Positions 7,483 to 15,683 of a stretch of 64,000 bases of DNA are shown here, in pieces (position 1 is the first letter of the stretch; every line of letters starts with the position of its first letter). The position numbers were made by a program, and so were the translations under genes. Source of the DNA: Planktophila sp965267775. GTDB lineage: Bacteria; Actinomycetota; Actinomycetes; Nanopelagicales; Nanopelagicaceae. The stretch spans positions 1,432,324 to 1,496,323 of the forward strand of contig OZ254140.1 of the NCBI GenBank assembly GCA_965267775.1. Direction: 5' to 3'. The notes beneath the pieces are model-generated. The model had not been told where the DNA came from. It saw nothing but the letters and a program-made list of their open reading frames with translations, and ran no database searches.

Positions 7483-10400
7483 CTATTTAGTCCAAATTTC
7501 AACGCGGCGGTTCTTCGCATTATCTTTAGGTGAGTTTCCTGGCGCCAATGGCTTACTTGAGCCATACCAACCGATGCGCAGCGTCTTGCCTTTAATCAAT
7601 TTACTCAAGATAACTTGAGCAGCGCTTGCTCGCTTCTTGGAGAGCGCTGAATTATTGGCACCTGGCATAGAATCGGCATATCCATAGACCAAGACTGTCT
7701 TAGCTGAAGTGGCATTGATTTTCTTCGCCAATTTAGCAAGCTCTGCGATCTGAGCTTTAGTCAGATTAATGGCACCGCTAGCAAAGAAATAAGTGGCGAT
7801 TTTCTTCATCGAAGCGCTTGGTTGAAGATTCATAACGGGCGCCGGAGTTGGAGTTACGATCACGATTGGAGTTTCTGGTACTGGAATAGCTTCAGCGTAG
7901 AGGTAATCAATTTTTGTCACCGTTGGCACGCAGCCATTAAGAATTTCAATAGTGACAAGGCCAGCGTTATTGGCTGGCATCACGATGGAGAGTTCAGTTG
8001 AAGTAACAGACCAATCGCTCATTAGTAGAGGCTGGCTAGCAATGAGGATGCCAGTGATTCGGCAATCACCATAGATTGCAAAAGTTCCAGCGATCTTTAG
8101 AGTATTTCCACCGGCTGTAGGACCGGTTTCAACTACCTTGCTTGTAATTTTTACACTTTGAATCGGCGCGCTCGGTGACGAGCTGCTCACAACATTCGTT
8201 GCTACGACAGTCTTTGCTTGCACGACATAAATCTGCGGATCGCTCATAAGCTCTACCGAAACATCACCATCATGCGTTGCTACTCCAAGCAGAGTGGCGG
8301 TGCCTCCGACCACACTGTAAACGCTCGCTCCAGCCTTAATCGCACTATTGCTAATTGTCATCGAGAGCGGTTTGCCACTTGCTGCATCCGGGACTGTGCC
8401 ATCTGAATTGAGCCATGAAACAACCATCGAGAGGACATAATCATTTTGTCCAGGCAGTGGGGCAGCTTGTTGTGCTGCATCAGAGAGCAACCAGTAGGTA
8501 ACTGATGTTCCACTTGGTAGCGCGCCAGCTGGCACTACCAAGGTCACTGTATTTCCTGCTGTACTAAATGTGCTTGTAACGGTGATTAATTGTGAGACTT
8601 GATAAGAGTTGATGAAAGATAGTGATCCAGCAGGAAGGCCGGCTAAGGAATTCTGAGTCCATTGAGCGTGAACAGTCGATGATTCGGTAGGTGAATAATT
8701 TGCGCCCGCTAATCCGATCAGGGTTCCATTCGTAGTTGCAGTAAACCAACCATTAAATGTGAAGTTGTTCCGAGTTGGCGTAGGAAGACGAAGTGGAGTT
8801 GTCCCGGTTGTGAATGTCGCTGTCGCTGTCTCTGATGTTCCACCATTGGCATCGTAGGTGACAACATATTGATTCGCTGTCCAAGCTGCATAGAGAACCA
8901 CGTTTGCCGAATTCACCGTCACAGTTGATGAATTTGTTAGTAGAGAATCTGTATTTGCTGAATCTGTTGTCCAGCCATTAAAGGTATACCCAGTACGAAC
9001 AAGTGATCCAGAGCCAAGTACGTTGATTGTCTCACCGGTTATGTAGGTGGCGGTATCCGACGGTGTGCTACCACCGCTATTGAGATTTCCGTTATAAGTA
9101 ACGGTGTATCGAATAGCAGTGATGACAACGCCGGTAGAAATTGACGACGCTGATAGATAATTTGAATCTGATGCCTTTGTGGCAATCACTGCACAAGTTC
9201 TTTCAGCATTGGAACTCAATGTGTATGGAGCGCTTCCAGAGATCGAACACCCTGCGGTAGATGTTGAATAAGTAACCGCGCCGGTTCCTGATCCCCCACT
9301 GGATGTCAGTGTGAGCGCTACACCGAGAGTTCCGGCGATTGAAGTAACGGTAATTGGGCTCTGCGATGCTTTATTAACGGTGAGAATGGCGGTGATAGTT
9401 CCGCCTGAGTTGTAGTCGGAAGTATTTTGTGGAGTAAATGTTGCCGTGATGGTGGATGTGCCCGGCGAAAGAACTGAAATTGTTGAACCACTTACCGTGG
9501 CAACGCTCTTGTCACTTGATGTGTAAGAGTAAGTACCAAGGACTGATGACGTAGGAGCTGTAACTGTAAAGCTACTGTCTCCATATGCCTTCGTCATATC
9601 TGAAAATGCGCTTAGGGAAGGTGTGCCCTTGTTAACTGTCAGAGCTGCGGCAGATGAAGCAGTCGAAACTGTTGTACCGCCAATAGTGTTGTAGAGAACT
9701 ACTGAATAATCCCCTGCATCAGCCAGGGCCGCAGGTGTAAATGTGTATGACGCTAATGTCGCACCTCCAATCAGAGTCGCCCCCTTGAACCATTGATATG
9801 TCACAGTCCCGGTATCGGCGGGGGTTGATGCAACCACTGTGAAGGTCACGCTCTGACCAACCGATCTAGTCGCAGCTTGTGGCTGGCTTGTGATGATCAG
9901 CAACTGTGGCTGTGAGGTAATGGTCGTGCCTGAAGTGCCTGTTCCTCCAGAAGTCGTAACCGAGACCGTGGCGGCGGTACAACAACGAGAATTGACTACA
10001 AAGGTGAGCGAAGTTGAACTTTCGACGTTAAAGGTGGCTACTGGCGTCGAACCAATTTGTACTGAAGTCGCGCCGGTGAAGTCTGTTCCAGTAATTCTTA
10101 CCGTTGAACCGTAATTCGGGGTGGAATTATCAATATTGGTGATCGTAGGTGCAGGCGGCGCACGAGTAACCGTGATTGTGTAGCTCTTCGTTGTCGTGCC
10201 ATCTTGAGCAGTATTAAGAACGGTGATGGTGTTGCTGCCCACGTTGAGATTGATACTTCCGGATGCGGTAGCCGACGCCACGGTCGTGCCATTCACTCTT
10301 ACTACTGCATTGGCTTGGTTCACGGTAGGTGTGACTGTTATCGATGAGATGGCGTTCGCGACAGATGCCGAATAGATAGCAGTGACGCTGTCGAAAGTTG

Positions 10401-12384
10401 GCGAAAGGGTTCCGCTAGAAAGCGTCAGCGCCGACAGCTTTGCGTCATTTGAATTCGAAGATGCCTTCGTCACGACAACTGTGTAAGTTTCGAAGGTAAC
10501 TGCATCTTGCGCAGTAGTTACGATCCTAATTGTGTTCTGGCCAGTGACGAGACCAGTTACCGTCGTCGTTCCTGCAGATGCAACTGTCGTACCGTTGACT
10601 TTAATTGTGGCACCAGCGGCGCTCGTTGGCGTGACATTTATCGAAGTTACTGTGTCAGCTACTGATGCGGTGTATGAAGTCGTTGTGCCAGAAAACGTTG
10701 GAGAGAGGGTCGCTCCACTGTTGAGAGTGAGTGCTGAAAGTTTTGGGTTGTTACTTACATAGGTAAAACGATCAGCTGTTACAACTGGTGAAGTACCAGA
10801 TGACTTCACGACTCTGACATCTACGACACCGCCGAGTGCAACGACTGGAGATGTTGCTGTAATCGTATAAGTATCCACAACCGCAAAGGTCGCCGCCGTT
10901 GTTCCAAAGTTAACGCCGGTGGCACCAGTGAAATTATCTCCAGTGATCGTAACTACGGTTCCACCAGTTGTAAGACCGGTACTTGGAGATACTGATGTTA
11001 TTGAAGAACTTACATAGGTGAATAAGCCTGACTTAAGGGCAGGGCCGCTAGGTCCACTTAAGGAGATTGCAACAGCGCCAGCAGTTCCTGCAGGTGTTGT
11101 AAAGGTGAGTGAGGTACTTGACTCAACGGTGACGTTTGTTGCGAGCGTGCTTCCAGCCCAGACCTTATTCACTCCAGTGAGGTTTGTTCCAGTGAGCCTT
11201 ACTGAAGTACCGCCGGTAGTAAAACCTGTGGCGACAGAGAGGGAGGTGATTGTGGGCTGGGGTACGCAGCCAGCCTCTGTAGTAACGATCAATGGGGGCG
11301 GAATAGCGTATGCAAAATTATTGACGTACGCGCCATTAGTTGTATTAACGATACACACCAGTCCATCGGCAGTGAGGCCAGCCGCACTTGATGGTGGAGG
11401 CGTATTCATGCTTGTTATATTGCTATTAACAATTAATTTTGTAACTGGTGTATCTCTAAAGTAAAACCCGATATTTGTTAGTGAACTAGGTAGTGACATT
11501 GTTTTAATCGCTGTTTGGTAAAAGACACCAAGGCCGTTTGGACCTGCATCTTCACCTAATGACGTGAGCGAGCTTGGCTCTTCAAAAGTTACTGAAGACA
11601 GTAAGAATGCTTTATAAAATGCCGCTCCGGCAATTTTTGTTACGCTCTTCGGAATCACTATCGAAGTGATGCCCGTATAGGTAAACGATTGATAACCGAT
11701 TGTCGTCAAACTACTTGGCAAGGTGATTGAAACTGATGCCGCATTACTAGACATAAATGCCCACTGGCCAATTGTCAGAAGAGTCGACGGCAAGGTGATA
11801 GCTCCGAGAGCGCTACCCGTTAGATAGCAAGATCCGTTGTTATTACAGAATGCAGCAGTAGCAATCGATGTAACACCTTCGGGAATTACGATTGAACCAA
11901 CACAGCTGACGCTATGTGTAACCTGATTAGCGCCAATATAGAAGTTTCCACTTGTCCCACATGCCACGGCAGAGAGGTATGTGAACCCGTTCGTCTTAGT
12001 AACTGAACCAATATTTGTCGTAACGACAACATTTTTGGCGGTGTTGGTATCGCCGGCGGGTGTCACGAATGTTGCTGAGGTATCACTGATAAATGTCACG
12101 CTAGTGGAGGCGACGCCCCCCACCGTTACACCTGTGATCCCGGTCAAATTTGTACCAGTAATCGTGACTGTGCTTCCCCCAGTGAGAGGACCGCCTACAA
12201 CTCCACTACTAACGGTGCTGAAAGAAGAAGAGAGGGTGGTGATGGTGGGAACTGAACCGACCGCTTGAGTAGTAGCGATTGACGGTAATGAGATGCCGGC
12301 AACAAGAAGGGGCAACACAAGGAAGCGGGAGATGCGCTTTATGAAACGCCCCGCGAGATTCGCGTGATGTTTACGTGAGCCCAT
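7483..12384 (-). CDS. Giant multidomain surface protein with OmpA-like C-terminus
   Basis: A 1633-residue exported protein. After a signal peptide (about 1-42) come an IPT/TIG domain (45-137), BspA-type leucine-rich repeats (about 158-320, with LTTIGYQSF and VTKIAGAAF units), two more IPT/TIG domains (377-457, 460-543), two cadherin-like beta-sandwich repeats (547-640, 647-740), another IPT/TIG (745-826), Ig-like domains (828-1090), two InlB-B/Flg_new repeats (1091-1168 and 1171-1243, with RTGYTFNGW and RNNFTFNGW), a further IPT-like region (about 1408-1496), a Pro-rich linker and an OmpA-like domain (1525-1633, GYADSMPGANNSALSKKRA). No LPXTG motif or C-terminal anchor is visible; the OmpA-like domain probably holds it on peptidoglycan. 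An adhesin role is inferred. The gene is leaderless. Confidence 0.85.
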   Translation of the reverse strand: MGSRKHHANLAGRFIKRISRFLVLPLLVAGISLPSIATTQAVGSVPTITTLSSSFSTVSSGVVGGPLTGGSTVTITGTNLTGITGVTVGGVASTSVTFISDTSATFVTPAGDTNTAKNVVVTTNIGSVTKTNGFTYLSAVACGTSGNFYIGANQVTHSVSCVGSIVIPEGVTSIATAAFCNNNGSCYLTGSALGAITLPSTLLTIGQWAFMSSNAASVSITLPSSLTTIGYQSFTYTGITSIVIPKSVTKIAGAAFYKAFLLSSVTFEEPSSLTSLGEDAGPNGLGVFYQTAIKTMSLPSSLTNIGFYFRDTPVTKLIVNSNITSMNTPPPSSAAGLTADGLVCIVNTTNGAYVNNFAYAIPPPLIVTTEAGCVPQPTITSLSVATGFTTGGTSVRLTGTNLTGVNKVWAGSTLATNVTVESSTSLTFTTPAGTAGAVAISLSGPSGPALKSGLFTYVSSSITSVSPSTGLTTGGTVVTITGDNFTGATGVNFGTTAATFAVVDTYTITATSPVVALGGVVDVRVVKSSGTSPVVTADRFTYVSNNPKLSALTLNSGATLSPTFSGTTTSYTASVADTVTSINVTPTSAAGATIKVNGTTVASAGTTTVTGLVTGQNTIRIVTTAQDAVTFETYTVVVTKASSNSNDAKLSALTLSSGTLSPTFDSVTAIYSASVANAISSITVTPTVNQANAVVRVNGTTVASATASGSINLNVGSNTITVLNTAQDGTTTKSYTITVTRAPPAPTITNIDNSTPNYGSTVRITGTDFTGATSVQIGSTPVATFNVESSTSLTFVVNSRCCTAATVSVTTSGGTGTSGTTITSQPQLLIITSQPQAATRSVGQSVTFTVVASTPADTGTVTYQWFKGATLIGGATLASYTFTPAALADAGDYSVVLYNTIGGTTVSTASSAAALTVNKGTPSLSAFSDMTKAYGDSSFTVTAPTSSVLGTYSYTSSDKSVATVSGSTISVLSPGTSTITATFTPQNTSDYNSGGTITAILTVNKASQSPITVTSIAGTLGVALTLTSSGGSGTGAVTYSTSTAGCSISGSAPYTLSSNAERTCAVIATKASDSNYLSASSISTGVVITAIRYTVTYNGNLNSGGSTPSDTATYITGETINVLGSGSLVRTGYTFNGWTTDSANTDSLLTNSSTVTVNSANVVLYAAWTANQYVVTYDANGGTSETATATFTTGTTPLRLPTPTRNNFTFNGWFTATTNGTLIGLAGANYSPTESSTVHAQWTQNSLAGLPAGSLSFINSYQVSQLITVTSTFSTAGNTVTLVVPAGALPSGTSVTYWLLSDAAQQAAPLPGQNDYVLSMVVSWLNSDGTVPDAASGKPLSMTISNSAIKAGASVYSVVGGTATLLGVATHDGDVSVELMSDPQIYVVQAKTVVATNVVSSSSPSAPIQSVKITSKVVETGPTAGGNTLKIAGTFAIYGDCRITGILIASQPLLMSDWSVTSTELSIVMPANNAGLVTIEILNGCVPTVTKIDYLYAEAIPVPETPIVIVTPTPAPVMNLQPSASMKKIATYFFASGAINLTKAQIAELAKLAKKINATSAKTVLVYGYADSMPGANNSALSKKRASAAQVILSKLIKGKTLRIGWYGSSKPLAPGNSPKDNAKNRRVEIWTK

Positions 12385-12390
12385 CGGGAA

Positions 12391-12396
12391 AGTCTA
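12391..12396 (-). promoter_or_regulatory. -10 box for leaderless giant surface protein gene
   Basis: The minus strand reads TAGACT-TTCCCG-ATG. The box matches that of guaB1, and no ribosome site precedes the ATG at 12384. Confidence 0.5.
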
Positions 12397-12428
12397 AGGT
12401 AGATATACCTTATATATATAAAGACCCT

Positions 12429-12434
12429 TAAACT
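12429..12434 (+). promoter_or_regulatory. -10 box for leaderless pepP
   Basis: The sequence reads TAAACT-GACCTT-ATG directly before the aminopeptidase start at 12441, without a ribosome site. Confidence 0.5.
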
Positions 12435-12440
12435 GACCTT

Positions 12441-13898
12441 ATGAGCAGCAATAGCGATAAAGACACTGCCGGCGTCAAGGCTGAGAAGCGTATCCACGAT
12501 CAGGCGCCCTCAGAACAATATGCCGAATTCATGCGGACAGGATGGGCAGATTCTGACTTCACCGGCCTCGAGCCACTGGAAGTTGTGACCTACGCCTTTG
12601 CTCGCCGCCAAGTTCTCTCAGCTGCATTTCCTGGTGTGCGCCTTGTGCTTCCTTCGGGTCCATTCCAAGTTCGCTCTCACGATACTGATTACCAATACCG
12701 CCCACATAGCGCATTCGCTTACTACAGCGGGGTGCAAGGTCCCGATGCAACTGCAGATGCAGTTCTTGTTATGGAACCAACTGAAGGCGGGCATCTCACC
12801 TATCTTTATATTCATCCACGCTCTACACGTGACACCGAGGCTTTCTACCGCGATGCAAAATATGGCGAACTCTGGGTCGGACGTCGTTACACATTGAGCG
12901 AAGCTAAAGCCCGCTATCAGATTGATACGCGCCATTTAGGAGAGTTATCAACTCTTCTCAAAGATGGTCGCGAAACTCTGACTATCCGTGGCGCAGATCT
13001 CAGCGTTGACGCAGTTATTCCATCTCATGCACGCGATATTGAATTCAATTCATATACATCGCAGCAACGTTTTGTTAAAGATGAGTATGAGATCAATGAG
13101 CTTCAAAAGGCAGTTGATGCAACAGCACTTGGTTTCAACGATGTTATCTCTGTAATTCCTGCCGCAGTTGCAACACCACGTGGCGAACGCGTTCTAGAAG
13201 CGGCTTTCTATGGTCGTGCACGTGTTTCGGGAAATGACCTCGGCTACACCACAATTATCGGAGCGGGCTCTCACGCTTGTGTGCTTCACTGGATTCGCAA
13301 CGATGGTGATGTCCGCACTGGCGATCTTGTTCTTGTTGATGCAGGTGTTGAAGTAGATTCTTTCTACACCGCAGATATCACCCGCACACTTCCGGTCTCT
13401 GGAAAGTTTTCTCCTGCGCAACGTTCGCTCTACATGCTTGTCTATGAAGCACAGCTTGCAGGCTTTGCTGCAGCGAAACCAGGAGTGAAATTCTCTGAAA
13501 TAAATAAAGCTTGCCAAGCAGTATTGGCAAAGGGTTTAGAAGATATGGGAGTCCTGCCAATTACCGCTGAGGAATCAATCAAGCCAGAAGGTGGACTACA
13601 TCGCCGATGGACCTTGCATGGCGTGAGCCACCATCTCGGATTAGATGTGCACGATTGTGGCCACGCTCGCCGTGAAGATTATGTAGACGGTGAACTCCGT
13701 GAAGGAATGGTTCTCACGGTTGAACCAGGGCTCTATATCCAGCCTGATGATGAGCTTTTTGCGCCTGAATACCGTGGAATCGGCATCCGAATCGAAGATG
13801 ACATCGTCATAACTGCAGATGGTTGTCGAAATCTCAGCGAGGCAATCCCTAGGCACCCAGATTCCATTGAAAAATGGATGAAGCAGTTACTGCGCTAG
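12441..13898 (+). CDS. pepP: Xaa-Pro aminopeptidase (aminopeptidase P, M24B)
   Basis: A 485-residue cytosolic metalloenzyme that removes an N-terminal residue preceding proline. The N-terminal AMP_N domain (about 45-180) includes YRPHSAFAYYSG, and the pita-bread catalytic domain supplies all five expected metal ligands: Asp300 (LVDAG), Asp312 (TADITRT), His397 (HGVSHHLG), Glu428 (LTVEPG) and Glu452 (IRIEDD). Length and motifs are normal for the actinobacterial family. It is a single gene, divergent from the giant surface protein (56 bp spacer), and its 3' end overlaps convergent crcB by 12 bp. Confidence 0.95.
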   Translation: MSSNSDKDTAGVKAEKRIHDQAPSEQYAEFMRTGWADSDFTGLEPLEVVTYAFARRQVLSAAFPGVRLVLPSGPFQVRSHDTDYQYRPHSAFAYYSGVQGPDATADAVLVMEPTEGGHLTYLYIHPRSTRDTEAFYRDAKYGELWVGRRYTLSEAKARYQIDTRHLGELSTLLKDGRETLTIRGADLSVDAVIPSHARDIEFNSYTSQQRFVKDEYEINELQKAVDATALGFNDVISVIPAAVATPRGERVLEAAFYGRARVSGNDLGYTTIIGAGSHACVLHWIRNDGDVRTGDLVLVDAGVEVDSFYTADITRTLPVSGKFSPAQRSLYMLVYEAQLAGFAAAKPGVKFSEINKACQAVLAKGLEDMGVLPITAEESIKPEGGLHRRWTLHGVSHHLGLDVHDCGHARREDYVDGELREGMVLTVEPGLYIQPDDELFAPEYRGIGIRIEDDIVITADGCRNLSEAIPRHPDSIEKWMKQLLR

Positions 13899-14225
13899 TT
13901 GTAGCCCAACCCACGCTGCAAGAAGTCCAAAGACCAACGAGGCTCCGAGGTTGATGGCGACTTCGCGATATCTCTTCAATCGAAATGCGAGATAGAGATC
14001 GAGCATAAAGGTAGACCAAGTTGTGAATGCGCCCAGGAATCCAACGGCAATCAAGTTGTGCCAATGATCTGAGCTTCCGACAGTTAGCCCGATAAGGAAT
14101 GATCCAAGAATATTGATGGCAAAGATTCCATAGGGCTTACTTGTATATTTCCGGAATTGATTATCAATGAGAAATCTCGCAGGTGCGCCGAAAGCGGCAC
14201 CTAGCGCAACAAGGAGTTCGTTCAT
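13887..14225 (-). CDS. crcB: Fluoride channel subunit CrcB (second of pair)
   Basis: A 112-residue protein with four membrane helices of the CrcB/Fluc family, which exports toxic fluoride as a dual-topology dimer. The family signatures NILGSFLIG and GFLGAFTTWSTF are present, the latter lining the ion path. The ATG at 14225 overlaps the stop of the upstream crcB (ATGA), so this start is preferred to one six codons upstream. Two adjacent crcB genes commonly make a heterodimeric channel. No fluoride riboswitch was evident in front of the operon. The 3' end overlaps the convergent pepP. Confidence 0.9.
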   Translation of the reverse strand: MNELLVALGAAFGAPARFLIDNQFRKYTSKPYGIFAINILGSFLIGLTVGSSDHWHNLIAVGFLGAFTTWSTFMLDLYLAFRLKRYREVAINLGASLVFGLLAAWVGLQLAQ

Positions 14226-14575
14226 GCCTTCTCCTTGATCCACTTACGAGAGAGCTTCATTGAAATTGCTACAGCGATGAGAGAGAAAGCCACGTTTGCC
14301 GAAAGAAATACCCAGTTTTCATGAGGGTGCAACATCGCCTCATAAGTGACGCCAGAGAATGTTGTGAGTCCGCCACAGAATCCAGGGATGAGGAACCAGC
14401 GCAGCTCAGTGATGCCACGATGTTCCATAAGAACGAGTAGATGAGCCGCTAGCGCTGCACCGAGAATGTTTGCTGCAGTCGTTGCATGACGATAGCTATC
14501 AAAGAAATCTAAAAGCAGAAAGCGTGAGAGGGAGCCTAAGACTCCCCCTGCGCTGACAAGCAGTACTGCTTTCAG
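14222..14575 (-). CDS. crcB: Fluoride channel subunit CrcB (first of pair, CTG start)
   Basis: A 117-residue CrcB protein. The frame contains the whole family N-terminus (VLLVSAGGVLGSLSRF, then NILGAALAAH) before the first ATG, which would fall at residue 50 and cut off the first helices. No ATG, GTG or TTG exists between the in-frame stop upstream and that point. A CTG at 14575, seven bases after AAGAAGG and overlapping the stop of the preceding gene as CTGA, is the only plausible start. The channel motif GFCGGLTTFSGVTYE is intact. Automatic callers will probably truncate or miss this gene. Confidence 0.82.
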   Translation of the reverse strand: MKAVLLVSAGGVLGSLSRFLLLDFFDSYRHATTAANILGAALAAHLLVLMEHRGITELRWFLIPGFCGGLTTFSGVTYEAMLHPHENWVFLSANVAFSLIAVAISMKLSRKWIKEKA

Positions 14576-14922
14576 AGCGTTGCCTTCTTCTTACTCGCTT
14601 TAAAGACGGTGGTGATTGTGCTGATGATCAACGATGCAAAGAACGCTGACCAGAAACCTGTTACATCCAACTTATCTGACAAGTTTGCAGTCAGAGTCAG
14701 CATTGCGGCATTCACCACAAAGAGGAAGAGACCAAAGGTCACAATCGAAACGGGAAAGGTCAGTACCTTGATGATTGAACCAAAGATTGAATTAACTAAC
14801 CCGAAAAGCAACGCCACCCAGAGGTAGGTTGCTAAGTGGCCGTGCACTGTAATTCCAGGCACGACCAGAGTTGCCACCCACATTGAGAATGCGAGAACTG
14901 CCCATCGGATAATTAGATTCAT
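14572..14922 (-). CDS. Phage-holin-family small membrane protein (PF04020 type)
   Basis: A 116-residue protein with four membrane helices, resembling the superfamily IV holin-like proteins common in Actinobacteria (N-terminal MNLIIRWAVLAFSMWVATL; central LFGLVNSIFGSIIKVLTFP; basic tail KASKKKATL). Despite the family name there is no phage gene nearby, and chromosomal members have no established function. It follows sdhB by 2 bp and overlaps crcB, so it probably belongs to the same transcript. Confidence 0.8.
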   Translation of the reverse strand: MNLIIRWAVLAFSMWVATLVVPGITVHGHLATYLWVALLFGLVNSIFGSIIKVLTFPVSIVTFGLFLFVVNAAMLTLTANLSDKLDVTGFWSAFFASLIISTITTVFKASKKKATL

Positions 14923-14924
14923 TC

Positions 14925-15683
14925 TTAGTCGCGCTTCTCGCGACGAAGCAGCCCGCTAAACATTCGCGCTGGATCGTACTTAATATCGACTACGCGCTCC
15001 TTCATAGGAATGATTGCGTTATCGGTGATCTTGATGTGCTCTGGGCAAACCTCAGTACAGCACTTCGTGATGTTACACATTCCGAGGCCATGCTCCTCCT
15101 GTGCTGTGCGCTTGCGGTTCTTGATGCGATCCAATGGGTGCATATCAAGCTCTGCAATACGGATAAAGAATCGTGGGCCAGCAAATGACTTCTTATTCTC
15201 TTCATGGTCACGGATAACGTGACATGTGTTCTGGCAGAGGAAGCACTCGATGCACTTACGGAACTCTTGTGAACGTTCAACATCTACTTGCTCCATACGT
15301 GCCTCACCTGGTGCGAGATCCGTTGGATGCTCGTACGCTGGGATTTCCATCGCCTTCTTGTAGTTGAAGGAGACGTCAGTTACGAGGTCTTTAATGATTG
15401 GGAATGCACGAAGAGGTGTGACAGTAATTGTCTCGTCCTCATCAAATGATGCAACCTGTGTCATACATGCAAGACGTGGCTTACCGTTGATCTCCATTGA
15501 ACAAGATCCACACTTACCAGCCTTACAGTTCCAACGAACTGCCAAGTCGCCCATCTGTGTTGCTTGAACACGATGGATTACATCGAGGACAACTTCGCCC
15601 TCGTTAACATCAACGACAACATCCTTAAGTCCGCCATCAGTTGAATCACCACGCCAGATACGAAGATTGAGTTTGCGTGTCAT
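14925..15683 (-). CDS. sdhB: Succinate dehydrogenase iron-sulfur subunit
   Basis: A 252-residue electron-transfer subunit of complex II. The [2Fe-2S] ligands are Cys53, Cys58, Cys61 and Cys73 (CKAGKCGSCSMEI...AC). The [4Fe-4S] motif is CIECFLCQNTC (from Cys144), and the third cluster uses CNITKCCTEVCPEH (203-216). The start overlaps the sdhA stop (TAATG). Size and order (membrane subunit, SdhA, SdhB) match the mycobacterial Sdh1 type rather than the SdhCDAB type. Confidence 0.95.
   Translation of the reverse strand: MTRKLNLRIWRGDSTDGGLKDVVVDVNEGEVVLDVIHRVQATQMGDLAVRWNCKAGKCGSCSMEINGKPRLACMTQVASFDEDETITVTPLRAFPIIKDLVTDVSFNYKKAMEIPAYEHPTDLAPGEARMEQVDVERSQEFRKCIECFLCQNTCHVIRDHEENKKSFAGPRFFIRIAELDMHPLDRIKNRKRTAQEEHGLGMCNITKCCTEVCPEHIKITDNAIIPMKERVVDIKYDPARMFSGLLRREKRD

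Noticed and set aside
11018..11464. 148-codon and other plus-strand frames opposite the giant surface protein
   Set aside because: They arise from the Thr/Ser/Gly-rich repeats read backwards; Val/Pro-rich nonsense with no domain.
14572..14922. Prophage remnant suggested by the holin-family protein
   Set aside because: No other phage gene, integrase or attachment repeat nearby; PF04020 proteins are common chromosomal genes.
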